From positions 2,356,001 through 2,420,000 of the forward strand of contig JAILWY010000021.1 of assembly GCA_022113835.1 (NCBI GenBank): a DNA stretch of 64,000 nucleotides, given 5' to 3'. The notes under the pieces were generated by a model. It saw nothing but the letters and a program-made list of their open reading frames with translations. It was not told where the DNA came from and made no database searches. Both the position numbers and the translations under genes were made by a program. This stretch comes from Atopsyche davidsoni. Lineage: Eukaryota > Arthropoda > Insecta > Trichoptera > Hydrobiosidae. Positions 13,251-26,300 of the stretch are shown here, piece after piece. Within the stretch, counting starts at the first letter, position 1. Each line of letters starts with the position of its first letter.

Positions 13251-16200
13251 AGTAATTAAAATTTTACCAATATGCGATTTATTTCATATGTACATGGTCG
13301 GATTCAGCATAAGTAAGATAACACACAAATTAAACGACAAGAAACAAACTATTCGTTCCAAATTATTGTAATTACACAAAATAAATTAATTTATCTGAAT
13401 TTAAAATATATAGATACTCAAAAATTTTTCAATAATTCATTTTGTATTTATTTCTATTTATTATACTATAGTATAAGCATACAATCTTAAAATTGATTTT
13501 TAACTCTTAAATATATGTATGTGTAAATATCTTTTTGAAATATGCAAGCAAGTTTAATGTGGATTATTTAATAGGTAGTAACGCAATTTCCATGTGCTTA
13601 ATTGATAATCGTTAAAATAAAACTAACGAGTCAAAAAAAAAGATACCCCTCAAATATTTGTCGATAAATAAGTAACGTTCATATGAAAATGGACGAATCT
13701 ATAGCGTTGGAAAGAATAATTTACTTTTCGATTTAGTAGGTGTCAAATGCAGTAAAATGCACAGCATTCCATTTCAAGTGTTAAATCATAGTAGGCATGG
13801 AAGGAAATTGAGAAGCAACGCGAGAAATCGAAAATTTAAGCAAGATGCACTGCACTAACATAATTCATAGGTGATGAGATCATAAACTATTTATAAAAAT
13901 AAAAAAGAACGTATGTGTATTTTTAAAATGATTTTTATTTTACAAGCGGGAGACATCCATGTTCAGATATTTTAAAAATCTTAAATCTGACAATTATATT
14001 TTATGAATATTTACAATCAATGTATTGTAATGGAATATTTTAAGTCTTTTAATGTGGTGGTAAGAGATATACGTACATTGTCAGGGTTGTCAAATTTGAG
14101 TTGGTTATTTTGTATGGGAAAAAAATGAGTTCACTCTTGATCTGTCACATAAATCATTCACGTTGAGTGAATTTAAAGGAAATGGATAATTCATATCCTT
14201 TAATGGAATTCGCATTTCGTAGTTGAAAAATGTCAGAAATTCTTTATGAAGAAGCGATACTGGAACGTGCATAAAATATTGACAGATAACAACCACCATC
14301 GTCACACGTATACAACAACTTAGATAAATATTTAGCAATAAATATTATGACGAAGATGCAATATAGAAGACGTTTGGAAAGTATTTTAATGTTGAAATAC
14401 CAATTTAATTAATAAAAAAAATGTACTTAGCTGAACTTCTAGACATAAGATGTTGTATATTTACATTTAAATATACATAGTGTAATCAAATAATGATATC
14501 GAATTAATAAATTAATTATTATTAAAAAACATTATAAAATATAGTAAAAGGGTTAGAAATTTATAGTAGTATGATAATAAGAGTGATTAGATAAATTTGG
14601 ATAATTTCTACGTTACCTAGTCATTATTTAAACTAGGTATATGCTAAACCAGATTTATATGGTCATTGTTTTACAATATGGTGTTTTATGGTTACACATG
14701 CGTCTAAGCTAAATATCTCAGGTTTTTTTAGATCTGGAGAAGCAAAATTTTTCACTGTTTAGATCTAGAGTCGAGCAATCAGCTGGTAATGCACCCTGAC
14801 TGCGAGAAGCGAGCGCGCTCATTATGCAGTTGAGTAGGGGCGTACATGAATGTTTGCGTTCCGCGACGGACACTGCAGGCATTCTGGAGCTCTCGTCCAG
14901 ATACAAAGGACCGGTCCAAAAACGCATGTTTCGAAAGAAAGAATGCACCCGAAGAAACGGCTCCAAATGAAATAAGGACAAAAACGGAGCATTAGCACCG
15001 GTATTGCAATGCATGCAATTTCACTGAGAGAATTATAAACTGCATCGGCGCGGAGCTGCATCGGGAGAAATTGGAAGCATAATGGAAATAAATTAGTCAT
15101 CAAGCCAACAATTCCTTCTAATTAAGCTTTAATGAATAAACAACAATGTTTAATTATGAAAGAAACCTTAAATATACACGCAAGCTTACAGATTATATAA
15201 TAATACTATTTTTTAAATGGTGATTTATGAATTGAATGTGGCTTTTTGTAGGTATTCTGAATGAGTGACGGTTCAGCATCTTTAAGACTTGTGATATAAC
15301 CCTAAAAAGATATAAATGTAACGTACTCGAAATTCTGGTAAAAACTTGTAAAAAATTGTTAGTAGCTGCTCTAGAGAAAAACAGTTGGTTAAACATATGT
15401 CACAGTAATATGTGAATGATTAATATTTAATACATTTTATAATAAATATAGGCTTTATTGTAAAAGTTTATAAATATACTGGTTAGCAGTAGAGCATAGA
15501 AAACAATAATCTAGGAAAGTAAATTTTTGTTTAATAAAAAGTGCAGATGATAAAATAAATTTTCACAGTCTCATAGCATGACGATGCTTTTATTATTTTT
15601 TGTGTTTATCTTTAGGAGAAAAAAAATTAAAAATATAATTTACAACTTATCACGATAGATGAATTTGTCTGAAAATTTAATATAAAATAAAAACATTAAC
15701 AAGCAAATAAATAAAAAATAAATCTAATTCAAAAAAACTTTTTGGCAGTAATTCGATTATTCATTGCAGAGAAAATATTATTGTAGTATTCCATTATTTG
15801 TAAAATTAATTTTAGGTCGAAATACGTATTTGTAAATATTGCTGTGACTTACTATAAAATAGATAAAAACGGTCACAGAGCATGGAATCATTGCGAGACG
15901 GGAAACAGCGGATGGAGCGGGTGGTGGTGGTGTGCGTGGCCACAGGGGCGAGCCGGGACGCGTGTTCGGTGACGTCCGCTGGCCATCGCTGCTCGCATTC
16001 GGCCGCTTTTTGCGCCTCCAGCTGACGGCGGCCGTCCTCCATTGTGGAGGCAGGAATGCCCGCCGCAGGTATGCGAGGTGCTCCGGCATACCGCGGCCGC
16101 AACAACGAATTATCGATTCAAATGGACGTCAGCGGTAATTAACAAGGCCCTACATAAATATAGCGAGACAATGGAGCAATCTTGATTGGAGATTGTTCGC

Positions 16201-17750
16201 CGTTTTTTTGGGCCGCGCTAATATGAGCGAGATCGTTATGAATTTATGAAAACGCTCGGTGGTAATTTATACTAATGCAGCGGTTACCCCTCGCCAGTTA
16301 CCCGTGCGGGGTTTTTGAATACACTAATGCATTGATTGACTTGTTTGTCCGAGACGCAGCGACCTTTCTTTATAAACTGCAATGAATTAAATTGATTTTA
16401 ATTTAAAGCAGCATTTAAGTCAATCGCAATGCAGACAAAAAGATTTTTTTTTTACTTGTAAGATTGACGGGCAGTGAAAAGCGCAGTGGGTTCTTAGCAG
16501 TTTTATACATAATTTCATTATCATACGAATAGTACATACCTTGATTAATAATTTATATAAAATTCGAAATGTTAGCATTTAATAAAAATCTAATAAACTA
16601 TAGTATTCCTTAGTATGTTGTGATATTTTAATAATAAATAATGTTATTTACAGCAGCACTTTTTACAGATATTTTGAAAGCTGATGCCGATTATTCATAT
16701 GAATAAGCACTAAAGAGAATAAAATATATTTAATTATCAATACAACACCAAATGCAATTATTTAGATTTTCCAGATATAAAACCATTCGCTTTTATTTAA
16801 ATACTGATGCAAATCAGTAAATTATTGGAAACCACCGCAATTCAAACATTTAATTTAGGCATACCGGATTATCTCTAATATCTGACTTTAAAATCAAAAT
16901 TTGTTTTATAATACGCATCCCGACCACCTACCCATACTAAAGCTAAGAACTAGATATAGTAAAATTTATCAGCATACTAAGTAATTGTCCACAGATAAGT
17001 CACAGAATTTAGCATCTACATATTAAACATAAATAAGTAAATAAAATATAAATAAATACAACTACAAAATATGTTAGTAATAAATTGCAAACTAACTCCG
17101 TGTAAACCGAAAGTGTCAGAAGCCTTCGATGCGCAGGTGATTCATTTCGGTTCAGGGCCTCCCAATCAGGTGATATTCCCGCTACAAGAAACCCCGCGTG
17201 TCGCGGAATTGGCGCATAATGCCGCGCGGCGGGCTCGGAGGATAATGTTAAATAGAAACACGTGTCCCGTGACGCTAATATGAGACCCAGGAGTAGTGAT
17301 TTATAGGGAAGACGCACCCACGCAAGAACCAGTAGGGATTGAAAAAATCAAACACCTCACGGCGAGCTGGAGACTCACGATAAAATCGTGAATGATATGA
17401 AAACAAACAATATGAAAAATTCCCATGAAATAATTGTCAACTCATCATACTCATACTTTTGTTTTCAGGCGTGTGGAATAGAAAAGAGTTTATACATTTT
17501 TAAGTTTCAAGGACGATTTATAACACATGCAAAATTACGACGAAACGTTTTTCGTGACTCAAGGACCTCAAAAGAGCTTAAATAAACTTTAATAATAAAA
17601 ATTAAAGGGTTACGTGCTAGATTTTAATCGCGTTTGCGAGACGAGGATGTTAAACAAAACTATATTTTCTAACACCTCAGTGAATACAATAAGGCCGAAA
17701 AATAATAATTACGATAATAAAATAACCTTTAAAAAAAAAAAAACGAGTAA
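13251..17750. other. Non-coding stretch with GC islands at 15880-16110 and 17170-17350
   Basis: The 15880-16110 island carries overlapping frames on both strands, including about 100 codons on the minus strand. None shows a recognisable domain and their length follows from the composition. A perfect palindrome GGACCGGTCC occurs near 14910. The remainder is AT-rich and empty. Confidence 0.5.
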
Positions 17751-20665
17751 TTAATAATGCATAAAAAAATGCGTAAAAAAAAAAAAAAAAATACGATCGT
17801 GAGTCGTGAGTCGTGACCGACGGAGAATCCCTAGCGGCACAGAATACAACAAACAATACGGAGCCCCGCTGTTGGATATTTGTCCGATACGCTTAGGATG
17901 CGTGTTCTCTTATTCGGAGCGAGGCGCGCCGCCGCCATCACTCAGCGAGCCGCGGCCGTCAATCAGCCCCGCATCAGCCCCGCATCAGCCGGACAGGCGA
18001 CTGGATTCCGGCAATGGCCACGCGCACCGCGGCTAAATTTTATTTGCAGCATGTGCAGTGCGAGGCCAAGACACTGCACACGCTTTTGCATAAGATTCAA
18101 ACTGATTCGTAAAAATAATTCGAGGCACACAGGGCTGAGGTAATTATGCTCCAATCGTAAATTCGTTGCGCCAGGCAAGCAGGCAACCGGAGAGACACCG
18201 AAATAAATATTTTTAACACTTTGCACTCGAGAGGTGCGTCTCAGTCACCACTTTGGAGCGGAAATTCGATGTGCGGTGATAACTATTCTTGTTCTTTAAA
18301 GTTCGTTCCTAAACACTGCCTATATAATTTTACAAAGATTATGTTATCTCCCCTTCAAACTTTGTAAGAATTTCTTATTCAAGATAAGTGCGGTGGCATA
18401 AGGACTAGCAGTATTTTGTTTGCTTTATAATATCTAATACCATATAGATAATATGTATATAAACCTGGCAAAAGACATCAAACGACATAATATTGTGATA
18501 CTTATCCCGAAAAGCCGGGCATGCATTTCGGCAATTGTTACATGAAATATCATACAAAGCAAAATTAAAAAAAAACTTGCGTAAAACGTAAATATACATT
18601 AAATATTAAAATATAAAAGTTTTATGTGTTAATTTGTGTGAGTGATAATTTTGAGTTAGAGGTAAGAAATTCACCAAAAGCCCTGCGAAACGCTTAGAGT
18701 TGCTGATAAGTCCGCGCGGAGACGGTCTCGAGTGCAAAGGGTTAATACAAGTTGTCAATAGATTGCATATACATACGAGATTGAATTATTACGTTTAAAA
18801 TTATAACTTCCCAAAAATCAAGTCTGGAATGATTTGCACTTATAAAAAACAATCCACCAGTTATTCCCGAAATAAACCATTATTCAAAATGCTTTATTCA
18901 CTGGCAAAAAAAAAAAACTTCGCCTAAGTTGATTGAGAAAAAAATATAAAAAGCGGAGAACGGGCGACGACGTGAGATTTTTTGTGCGAACGAATTTGAT
19001 ACTAATTCTGTTTATGACAAGTTTCGACCGCCGCGCTCCCCTCCCCCCTCCCCACCATCTCCTTCCGCCCTTATCGCATATTTAGGAGAAAAATCCGGAA
19101 AAACAATCGGCCGGGAGCTCAATTTGATTGACGTCGTTCTCCTTTGCTCGGGACGCGGGAGTATAGAAAAAGCTCTCGGGTTTTCACTGTTGATTTGTGC
19201 GGATTGAAAGCTCTGGAACGCTCCATCAGTATTACAGCTTCATCGATTAACTTTCCAACGACGCCGAAAGGGAGTCTCGTGAGTGACTCCTTTTTTTTAG
19301 GATACATTCTATGTATATGCAATATCTTCATTCGAGAGAATTTTTTTCTTCAATATCCTTGAGCGCAATGTCGGTATTTTAGCGTTGATACTCTTGATAT
19401 ATATGACACTACCGATTGGTATGTTTTTAAAATAATATTCATTACTTAATCACAACATAGTTTTGACTTGGACTAAATCATAATCGAGTTACATGGATTG
19501 ACCCCATAATCATAATTATTGTTTTTTTTACCAATAAAAGATATTTTATCCATAATTTAAACATAAAACAATTTTTAAAATAAAGGTTATATTCTCGGCA
19601 GTGTTTTACGACCCCTTTGGTTTTATCATCTGAAAATCCCGCAAAATTATTGTTTTACATAATTGCGCTGCTTCTTTCATAGTACCATACCACGGCAGCC
19701 ATTCCAAAAGTTAAATGAAAATCACCCCCATTCCGAAATATGAAAATAGGTGCGTAAGCCATAAAATTAAAGATGCGTTCAGTTATTGGCGTTCACGATA
19801 TTCCAACAAGTTGGCCGAGCAGTGGTGGATGGGGTGGGGAGGGGGAGGATTCCCCGAGTCGAGGTAGGGTTGAGATGAGCGCAGAGGCTTTCAGGGAATC
19901 GCGGGTTCAGAGAAGACATAAACTATAATTGCGACTGCGGGTGTCCCGCCCCGGTTATGAGGCGTAGAAACTTTTCTCATCATGGCGCCGATTTCACGGT
20001 CCGGCAGCGCGAGGAGGCGCCCGCACGCCTTGTATCGGGCTTCCGGTGCCGGCGACCGCTGCGAGGGTAGTGACGTACGAATGCGATTTCGATATATCGA
20101 TTGAATATGCACGCTCAATTATGACACCACTTACATACCAATATTCATATATATTTTATTTATCCTAAACATTTTTTTTATTGTTTTCATTCTGTAAAGT
20201 AAAACCCATCACAATTAAAATAAATTGACAGTTACCATCGGCGGGATTTCAGAAAATCGCACATATATTTTTGGTTAAAGTCTAAATGACATTTTTAATT
20301 AATTAATTAGAAAAAAGTTAAATATAGTCTTACTAGTCCTGTAAATGGCAGGGAATAAGTAAGATTTTTTAACGAATATATCTTAAATTTAGGTTGATTG
20401 AAAGTACTTTTTTTTTCTTTTGAAAGTCTCTCATTAGAAAAGTCGACATTAGCATTGGTAGTGAATAAATTTCGTAGAGAGCGATAAATGTTGACAATAT
20501 ATTTTTTATTTCTTCTTATACTTTTTTTGGATTTTAATATATATTGAATAATTTATGTGCTATGTTTTTAATATTATTATGTGTATTTCATTCCATTTAA
20601 TTTATGTTTTCAAATTTTTTATTTGTTCTTTTTTTTTTTTTTTGTATCTTCACTTATATGGGTAA
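17751..20665. other. Non-coding stretch with GC islands at 17880-18070, 18960-19130 and 19800-20070
   Basis: The first island has an 11-bp tandem pair (ATCAGCCCCGC at about 17962 and 17973), just after a short GTGAGTC tandem at 17797-17820. A C-tract cluster at 19036-19053 and a G-tract cluster at 19830-19846 could form quadruplexes on the minus and plus strands respectively. TGACGTCG, close to a CREB-type site, lies near 19129. No gene was recognised. Confidence 0.5.
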
Positions 20666-20669
20666 CTAG

Positions 20670-21352
20670 CGGATACCCGGCGCGTTCTACTGCGCTAAAT
20701 AAAGAAATAGAATACTTTTTTTATTTGTTCGAAAAAAACAAAGGAAATTTTGTTTATTTATTGACTTTTTATCTTAATGCTAGCGGACATATTGAGTTTT
20801 TTCGGTAGGTGTGTAAACATAAAATTTTTTTTTTGGCGTTCCAACTCTAAACGCAACATAACAGGAATTTTGCGAAAAACAGGAATTTTCTATGTTCAAA
20901 CCAGCAATACTTAGCGATTGGCCATGAGCCTTGTTGATAGTTATTACAACAGCACAATTTAGGTGGATCTAAGTTGCGAATGAGCATCTATGGTGAACCA
21001 ACTTTTAAAGTTAAGATGTGTGGTGACATTCCAGATGGTTCCAAAGAGTTAAAAAACTCTATTGGATTGTTCATGCAATTTTTCGCAAAATTATTGTGGC
21101 TGTGCTGCTCGTTATTCGGCTTTTTTTTCAGTAAAATAAACACGTTGTTCGTTTTCTAAATGAACAGCAAGATGTTGAAAAGTTGGGTATCATTCGTGAA
21201 TACTGAAACCAGGAATTTCATATTTTTTCAATTTCATTCGTGAATACCAGACCAGGAATCAATGTCAATATCAACGTTTCTTAGTTTAATGGTGGTGGTG
21301 AATCCTCCATCTTCTGGCTTTCGTCGTCTGTATTTCGGATATCCATCCTCAC
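20670..21352. repeat. Direct repeat, left unit of the Helitron
   Basis: This segment is repeated in the same orientation at about 21924-22665. Shared blocks include GATACCCGGCG near the 3' end, the block around GCATCTATGGTGAACCAAC (20985 and 22126), and the block around TTTAATGGTGGTGGTG (21284 and 22625). The left unit keeps the terminal CTAG and motif VI; the right unit does not. Confidence 0.85.
20820..21165 (-). pseudogene. Left Helitron copy: helicase C-terminal remains
   Basis: Minus-strand reading gives VGSP, a stop, then MLIRNLDPPKLC, followed by an abrupt jump to VITINKAHGQSL (superfamily 1 helicase motif VI region of the PIF1-like domain) and to CYVAFRVGTPKK (C-terminal helicase signature). 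The residues normally between PPKLC and VITINK are deleted and the pieces lie in different frames. The order agrees with the C-terminal end of a Helitron Rep-Hel protein. No function remains. Confidence 0.8.
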
Positions 21353-21450
21353 CAGGAATTGTATCTCCGAATGTTTTCCAAATGCTTGGACAACGCTGTG
21401 TTGTCAGAAACGTAGCTTGTAAGCGGTTCTGGCGGGTCAACCAGCGTTGA
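21234..21450 (-). pseudogene. Left Helitron copy: middle Rep-Hel fragment
   Basis: The minus-strand frame includes IPGEDGYPKYRRRKPEDGG and TIKLRNVDIDID, typical of the Helitron N-terminal (helitron-like N) region upstream of the Rep motifs. It is the continuation of the 21473-21889 frame after a frameshift. A paralogous block exists in the right copy at about 22590-22665. Confidence 0.8.
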
Positions 21451-21472
21451 CAACTTGGCTTTTCCGGCTTTT

Positions 21473-21889
21473 TCAACCGGGTGATTCCTTTTGAAATTTC
21501 AGTGCATGGCAGTACAAACAAAGAGAGCTCATCGGCCCAATTACAACATTCGGATGATTACTGTAGTCGCAGTCTTTGTCATAATTGAATGCCACCAACT
21601 GAAAATCGATTCTTTGTATCGATTTAACCGCACGTATCTGATAACCTTTAAGCCTGTTTTCATGTTGTTGAGGAGTTTCAGCAGCTCTTGCTGTGGTAGC
21701 TCTGATTCGAACTTGTTCTAGACGTGCTTCATGTTGTTCTGGTGTTTCTGCAGCTCTTGACTGCCGCTCTTTCAACCTATTTGACTCTGTACGCACTTTT
21801 CGTTTTCCGGCAGTTTCGGCTGCTCTTTCGGCTCTTTTTCGTTTCGCATCATCTGTATTTTTTCCAATTGCAGCTCTTTTCGGTGGCAT
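21473..21889 (-). pseudogene. Left Helitron copy: Rep-Hel N-terminus, 138 codons still open
   Basis: The frame opens with MPPKRAA and a lysine/arginine-rich stretch. It then carries the repeated unit AAETPEQHEARL / AAETPQQHENRL characteristic of arthropod Helitron proteins, and ends with CLYCHALKF, the start of the cysteine-bearing region. The start codon lies only about 35 bases from the 3' end of the upstream right copy, so this copy lacks a 5' terminus of its own. It is a truncated piece of a protein that is usually well over 1,000 residues long. Confidence 0.85.
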
Positions 21890-21923
21890 TTTTTGATATA
21901 TATATTTTTTTGATAACCAAAAA

Positions 21924-22665
21924 TGATACCCGGCGTGTGCTACTACGCTAAATAAATAAATAAATATTTTTTAATTTTTATCTTAATGCTAGCGGATAAA
22001 CAATGTATTGAGTTTTTTCGGTAGGTGTGTAAACAAAGATTTTTTCATTAACTACGTGGCGATAGTTTTTTTAACAGCAAGTCTTGTTCCGTTGCACAAT
22101 TTAGGTGGATCTAAGTTGCGAATGAGCATCTATGGTGAACCAACTTTTAAAGTTAAGATGTGTGGTGACATTCCAGATGGTTCCAAAGAGTTAAAAATCT
22201 CTATTGGATAGTTGACTCTATTTTGGAACTTCATTATGCAGCAATGTTTTCGCAAAATTATTGTAGATGTGCTCCTCGTTCTTCGACATTTTTTTTCAGT
22301 AAAATAAACACGTTGACCGTTTTCTAAATGAACAGCAAGATTGGATTGAACAGTTGGATATCGTTCGTGAATACTGAAACCAAGAATTCGCCAGACAGCT
22401 TCATTACTGCGACCCATCTGAAATTGAGTGATTTCATAGTTTCGATTTGAAAGCTCAAACACTGCCATATCACTGCCTTTGTTAACATATTTGCATATGT
22501 CCTTGCATATGAATTTCACGGAGTTGCAGTGTTCCACATTGATATATGATTGAAATGTTTTTTACAGTATTGGACTGTATGGAACAATCCATATGTTATC
22601 AATGTCAATATCGACGTTTCTTAATTTAATGGTGGTGGTGTATCCTCCATCTTCTGGCTTTCGTA
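21924..22665. repeat. Direct repeat, right unit of the Helitron
   Basis: This is the partner of 20670-21352. It begins GATACCCGGCGTGTGC where the left unit has GATACCCGGCGCGTTC. It lacks the terminal GCTAG, so its 3' terminator is incomplete. It retains PPKLCNGTRLAV, which the left unit lost, and keeps more of the middle of the gene. Confidence 0.85.
22020..22540 (-). pseudogene. Right Helitron copy: Rep-Hel middle and C-terminal remains
   Basis: An open frame on the minus strand begins MEHCNSVKFICKDICKYVNK and continues GSDMAVFEL, then SNEAVWRILGF and HERYPTVQ, all hallmark strings of Helitron proteins. It then jumps by internal deletion to the C-terminal VGSP-stop-MLIRNLDPPKLC and NGTRLAV. 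The Rep catalytic block and most helicase motifs are missing. The frame between 22537 and 22130 is still open for 135 codons. Confidence 0.85.
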
Positions 22666-22870
22666 GACCAGTTTGAGTTTCATCGATCAAATCGCGTGGA
22701 TATCTTTTCGTGCATTTGCCGTCTTTTATGCGAGGCGAATTCATATGCAACACTCCGCGTGGGCCGTGATGTTCTTACAAACAACGTCAAAAAGTATCAG
22801 ATCTTCACGTTGATTCGGGTGTTCAGCAGATATAAGATCGATGTCGATTTGAGTTGGAATAATTTTTTTC
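22562..22870 (-). pseudogene. Right Helitron copy: Rep-Hel upstream remains
   Basis: In overlapping minus-strand frames the sequence gives IDIDLISAEHPNQRED, LILFDVVCKNITAH, then MNSPRIKDGKCTKRYPRDLI and TIKLRNVDIDID. These follow the usual Helitron order leading into the segment at 22540. At least one frameshift separates them. Confidence 0.8.
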
Positions 22871-23397
22871 CCATATATAAACAGACAAACTCATTATGAT
22901 AAAACACGTTGTGAATGACAGATAGTGATTTTGTTTTGAAAGTCCGCGCGATCTTCACAATGTTCTTTTTTCAATTGTTTGCGAGGAACGATGTCCACTT
23001 TACAGATGTTGAAAATTTTTGTATGGAAAATATCAAAAATCGACCTAATTCTGTTCCGTAAGTTCGGCAGCCTGTAACGGCAAGTTCATTCTAATATTTA
23101 CAAACATCAATATCAGTATTTCTCGATTGGTAGCCATGCAGGCAGCCAGCTTCAAGACATTTTCGCGTATATGCAATACGCGAAAATGGCAGTTCCTTTT
23201 ATGAATTGGAAACTTTTGTATGGGATTTTTCTTAATTGAATAAACCAAATTTGATAATCAATTTTTATAATTTTAGTGGTCTGGATTACTCTCGGTATTT
23301 TTGGCTTTCAAATAAACACGGTGTGGGGCTCGTCGGTCGTACGGTTTCAAAGCCTATAGCGGACTAACAAACATTTTTAGTGTTTTATATATATAGA
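22871..23397 (-). mobile_element. Helitron 5' terminal region
   Basis: This is the 5' flank of the right copy, running from about 22871 back to the TC terminus at 23397. The terminal 100 bases include GTTAGTCCGCTATAGGC, a subterminal string I associate with arthropod Helitrons of this family. A 67-codon minus-strand frame at 23045-23248 lies here, but I cannot assign it to the protein. No promoter is evident. Confidence 0.65.
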
Positions 23398-26300
23398 TAA
23401 AGGACTACACATCCGTTCTCATTATCTAGGTTATATTATTTTTACTTAATAATAAACAAAAAAAATGATACATTTATGGTAATAACCAACCACGAAGGTT
23501 ATATTGAATAAAACTAAAAATACATAGGAATATAATGATAAATGTTTTTTTTAACAAAAGTCAACGATAAGTAAGAGTATTGAATTTTTTAAAAAGTATT
23601 TAGTATTTTAAACAACAATAAATAAGATTTACAAGAAATACTTGAAAATATCGGCTGTACGTCCATCACTACCGGCAAATAACATAAGTAACATAAAACA
23701 CTGGAGCTGCGCCCCTCGGGGCGGCTAGAAGTTTTGTAATTAACGCCATCCGTATTCCGGCGGCGGACTCGCGAGCGCCGGGCGCAGATCATCGGGGAGG
23801 GAATGCCTCTCAATGACCCATAGAATGTTATGTGCTCCCATTACGTGTATACTATTATGGCATTAAAAAGTTTAATTTGCAACTTAATCAATCCCCGATG
23901 GCATAATAAAGGTATAATTAAAACGTTATACGCAAAATAAAAATACAAAAATAAATCTTGAATTCATATATCGTTTTACATTAGGAATACTTACGAGGGA
24001 ACTTTGAGAAGTACTTAGCTGTTTTGGACAAGCTGTAAAAACTTTATATAAATGATAATTTATTATAAAAATAATCTTTTTAAATTCAGAGATTTAAATT
24101 AAGCATGAAATATTTATAAATAATTCACTGTACATTCAAAACATTGCTAAAATAACGAGGATTTTTAAGAACAGACGTAAAGTAAGGCTTTATATATTTC
24201 ATACGGTATCGAGGGATTTTCATTTTATTCCAGGAATATTCCCAAATAAATCAAAACGATATCGGAGTACGACGGCGGCAACAAAAGAAAACGTTTCTGT
24301 TAAATAATATTCCTGAAAAACAATTTTAAAAGTGAAACCGAGCACAGAAGTACATTAGACGATTGCATCTGGCAACAAAGTACCAGATTGGCTTACCGAG
24401 AGAAGTTGATACCCGCCATTTGTGGGAATGAAAAAAAAGACTGGCTGAGACGAATGGGGAATAAAGCGTGTCGGGTCCCAGATAAACAGCAGCATTGTGT
24501 GACTAAGGGCGGGCTTCTCTAGGAAAATGCGAGATTTTGCAAAGGAGGCCTTTCAAAGGCGCAATTACATTTATTTTGTACCGCCGCCTGCGAACCGAAC
24601 CGGCGGCGCTCGGGGCTTCGAACCGTTACACTTTACAGGCTGCTGGATTGAAAAACGCTCCCACCTAACCGGTTCGGATATATTTTTACAATGTTTGCGA
24701 TGAGAATGTATGAAATAGTATTGTATACGGTAAATATTTTTAATAAAATAAATGTATTGAATTTTAGCTATACGCAAGTCGGTGCAGAAATCTGTTTTAT
24801 TCGTAGCATATTTGTCGTATTAAAATTAAGCGTTAGCTATTTTAAATCAATTTATGTAAAATAATTTGTACTGATACAAACTGCAACAAAAAAAGTGAAA
24901 AATTAATTGTTTTGAGATTTACTTATCAAGTTTGATCAAACTGGCTACTTTTTGACCATGAGTGTTAACCCAATACTGTCAAACCAAATTATATATAAAT
25001 ATTATAAAATGACTAATTTTTCTTAAAAAAAAACTTTAAATTATCGGATTACACTGTACAAGTCGAATCAGAATCCTTTCACAGTCGACGCAAAAAACAC
25101 GTATTCAATTACGAGACTAAGGAAAGCAGATATTTCACGTGCATACTCCTGAGACGTCAACTCGCGTTTCCGTTTCCACCCCACGCTGTACGCGTATCGG
25201 GATACATAAATTACAAGATGTATTATGGCGACTTACAGAAATTATTTCTGCTTTAAAACCGCGTAAAGAGTGTACAAGAGGGTATGAACCCCAAGCCAAG
25301 TACCTTTGGGTATTTGCATTACGTCATAAAATAAAATATATTAACCGCAATCGTTTTTCCATAAGATTTTTCATCATTAAGAATCATTGGACCCGAGGAA
25401 AATCTTGAACGGTAACAACGTGTAATCAAATAGCTATATATATATATCGATATGATCACATAGTCAGATGGTTGCTTGTTTCTTGGTTCACTTGAGTTTG
25501 CTTCAAGGTCACCCTCTGCGCCTGTAATGGGCTTTAATATTCTCCTGACAAAGCAATCCACAGCAGATAGAGTTGTCTCATCAGGGAGAGTACGCGGACA
25601 CCGTTATGAATATTTGTGTAAAAATAGAGCGTAATAGCGCGGGGATAAAGCACAAAGCGCCCCGCCCCCCGTCAGCGGTGCATAATGGATATATTTAAAT
25701 GAAAAATTCTGAAGCGGCTCCGGTCATAAAGCAACGTCGGAGAAAAAATACAGGCATCATAATTCAGGAAATTTGTTGTGTCACCATATGGCGCCGCGGC
25801 ACAAAGTTTCTCTCGCCGCTTAATACGTTTGTGTAAAAATGTTTTTTGTATGAGGGAGCGGCGGCGGTAGGGGAGGGGGTATATTGAAACGCTTTGATAT
25901 TTCACGAGATTTACCGTTTGCTTATTTTCTCCTTTGGATCCGTGAATTATGCCCGGCCAGCGCGCTGGTGTGTGATATTTGTGTGATTCACGAAATGAAA
26001 CAAAAAAAAAAAAAAAAGCCCACCGGGTAATACGTATTTTATGTGTTACTTATTTTATAAATATATTTAATATTAACGAATATTATTTCCACTTATGAAC
26101 TAAAATGAATTATCTGAATTATATAAACAATCTTTTAAATTTACCGAATACCCTTAAGAGAGAATGGGGGTGATAAAGTAGTAACCGATGTTGAACTGTA
26201 TCAATAAAAAAAATGGTGTGCACGCTTTAATGCAATGCTATGCTATACAAAAGTACTGTTAAAAAGCAATAAAAAAATCTCACTAAAAACAAAAAAATGT

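Larger units (their letters stand above)
20666..23397 (-). mobile_element. Composite Helitron with both termini, non-autonomous
   Basis: Read on the minus strand, the element starts at 23397 with TCTATATATATAAAAC and ends at 20669-20666 with CTAG. A host A precedes the start and a host T follows the end, which is the A^T insertion pattern and TC...CTRR termini of Helitrons. Upstream of CTAG, GCGC-8 bases-GCGC and CGGGTATC give the usual short 3' hairpin region. The body holds remains of the Rep/helicase gene from two truncated copies: one from 23397 to about 21924, the other from about 21922 to 20666. Helitrons transpose by rolling-circle replication. All coding parts are broken, so this element could move only with help in trans. 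Confidence 0.88.
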
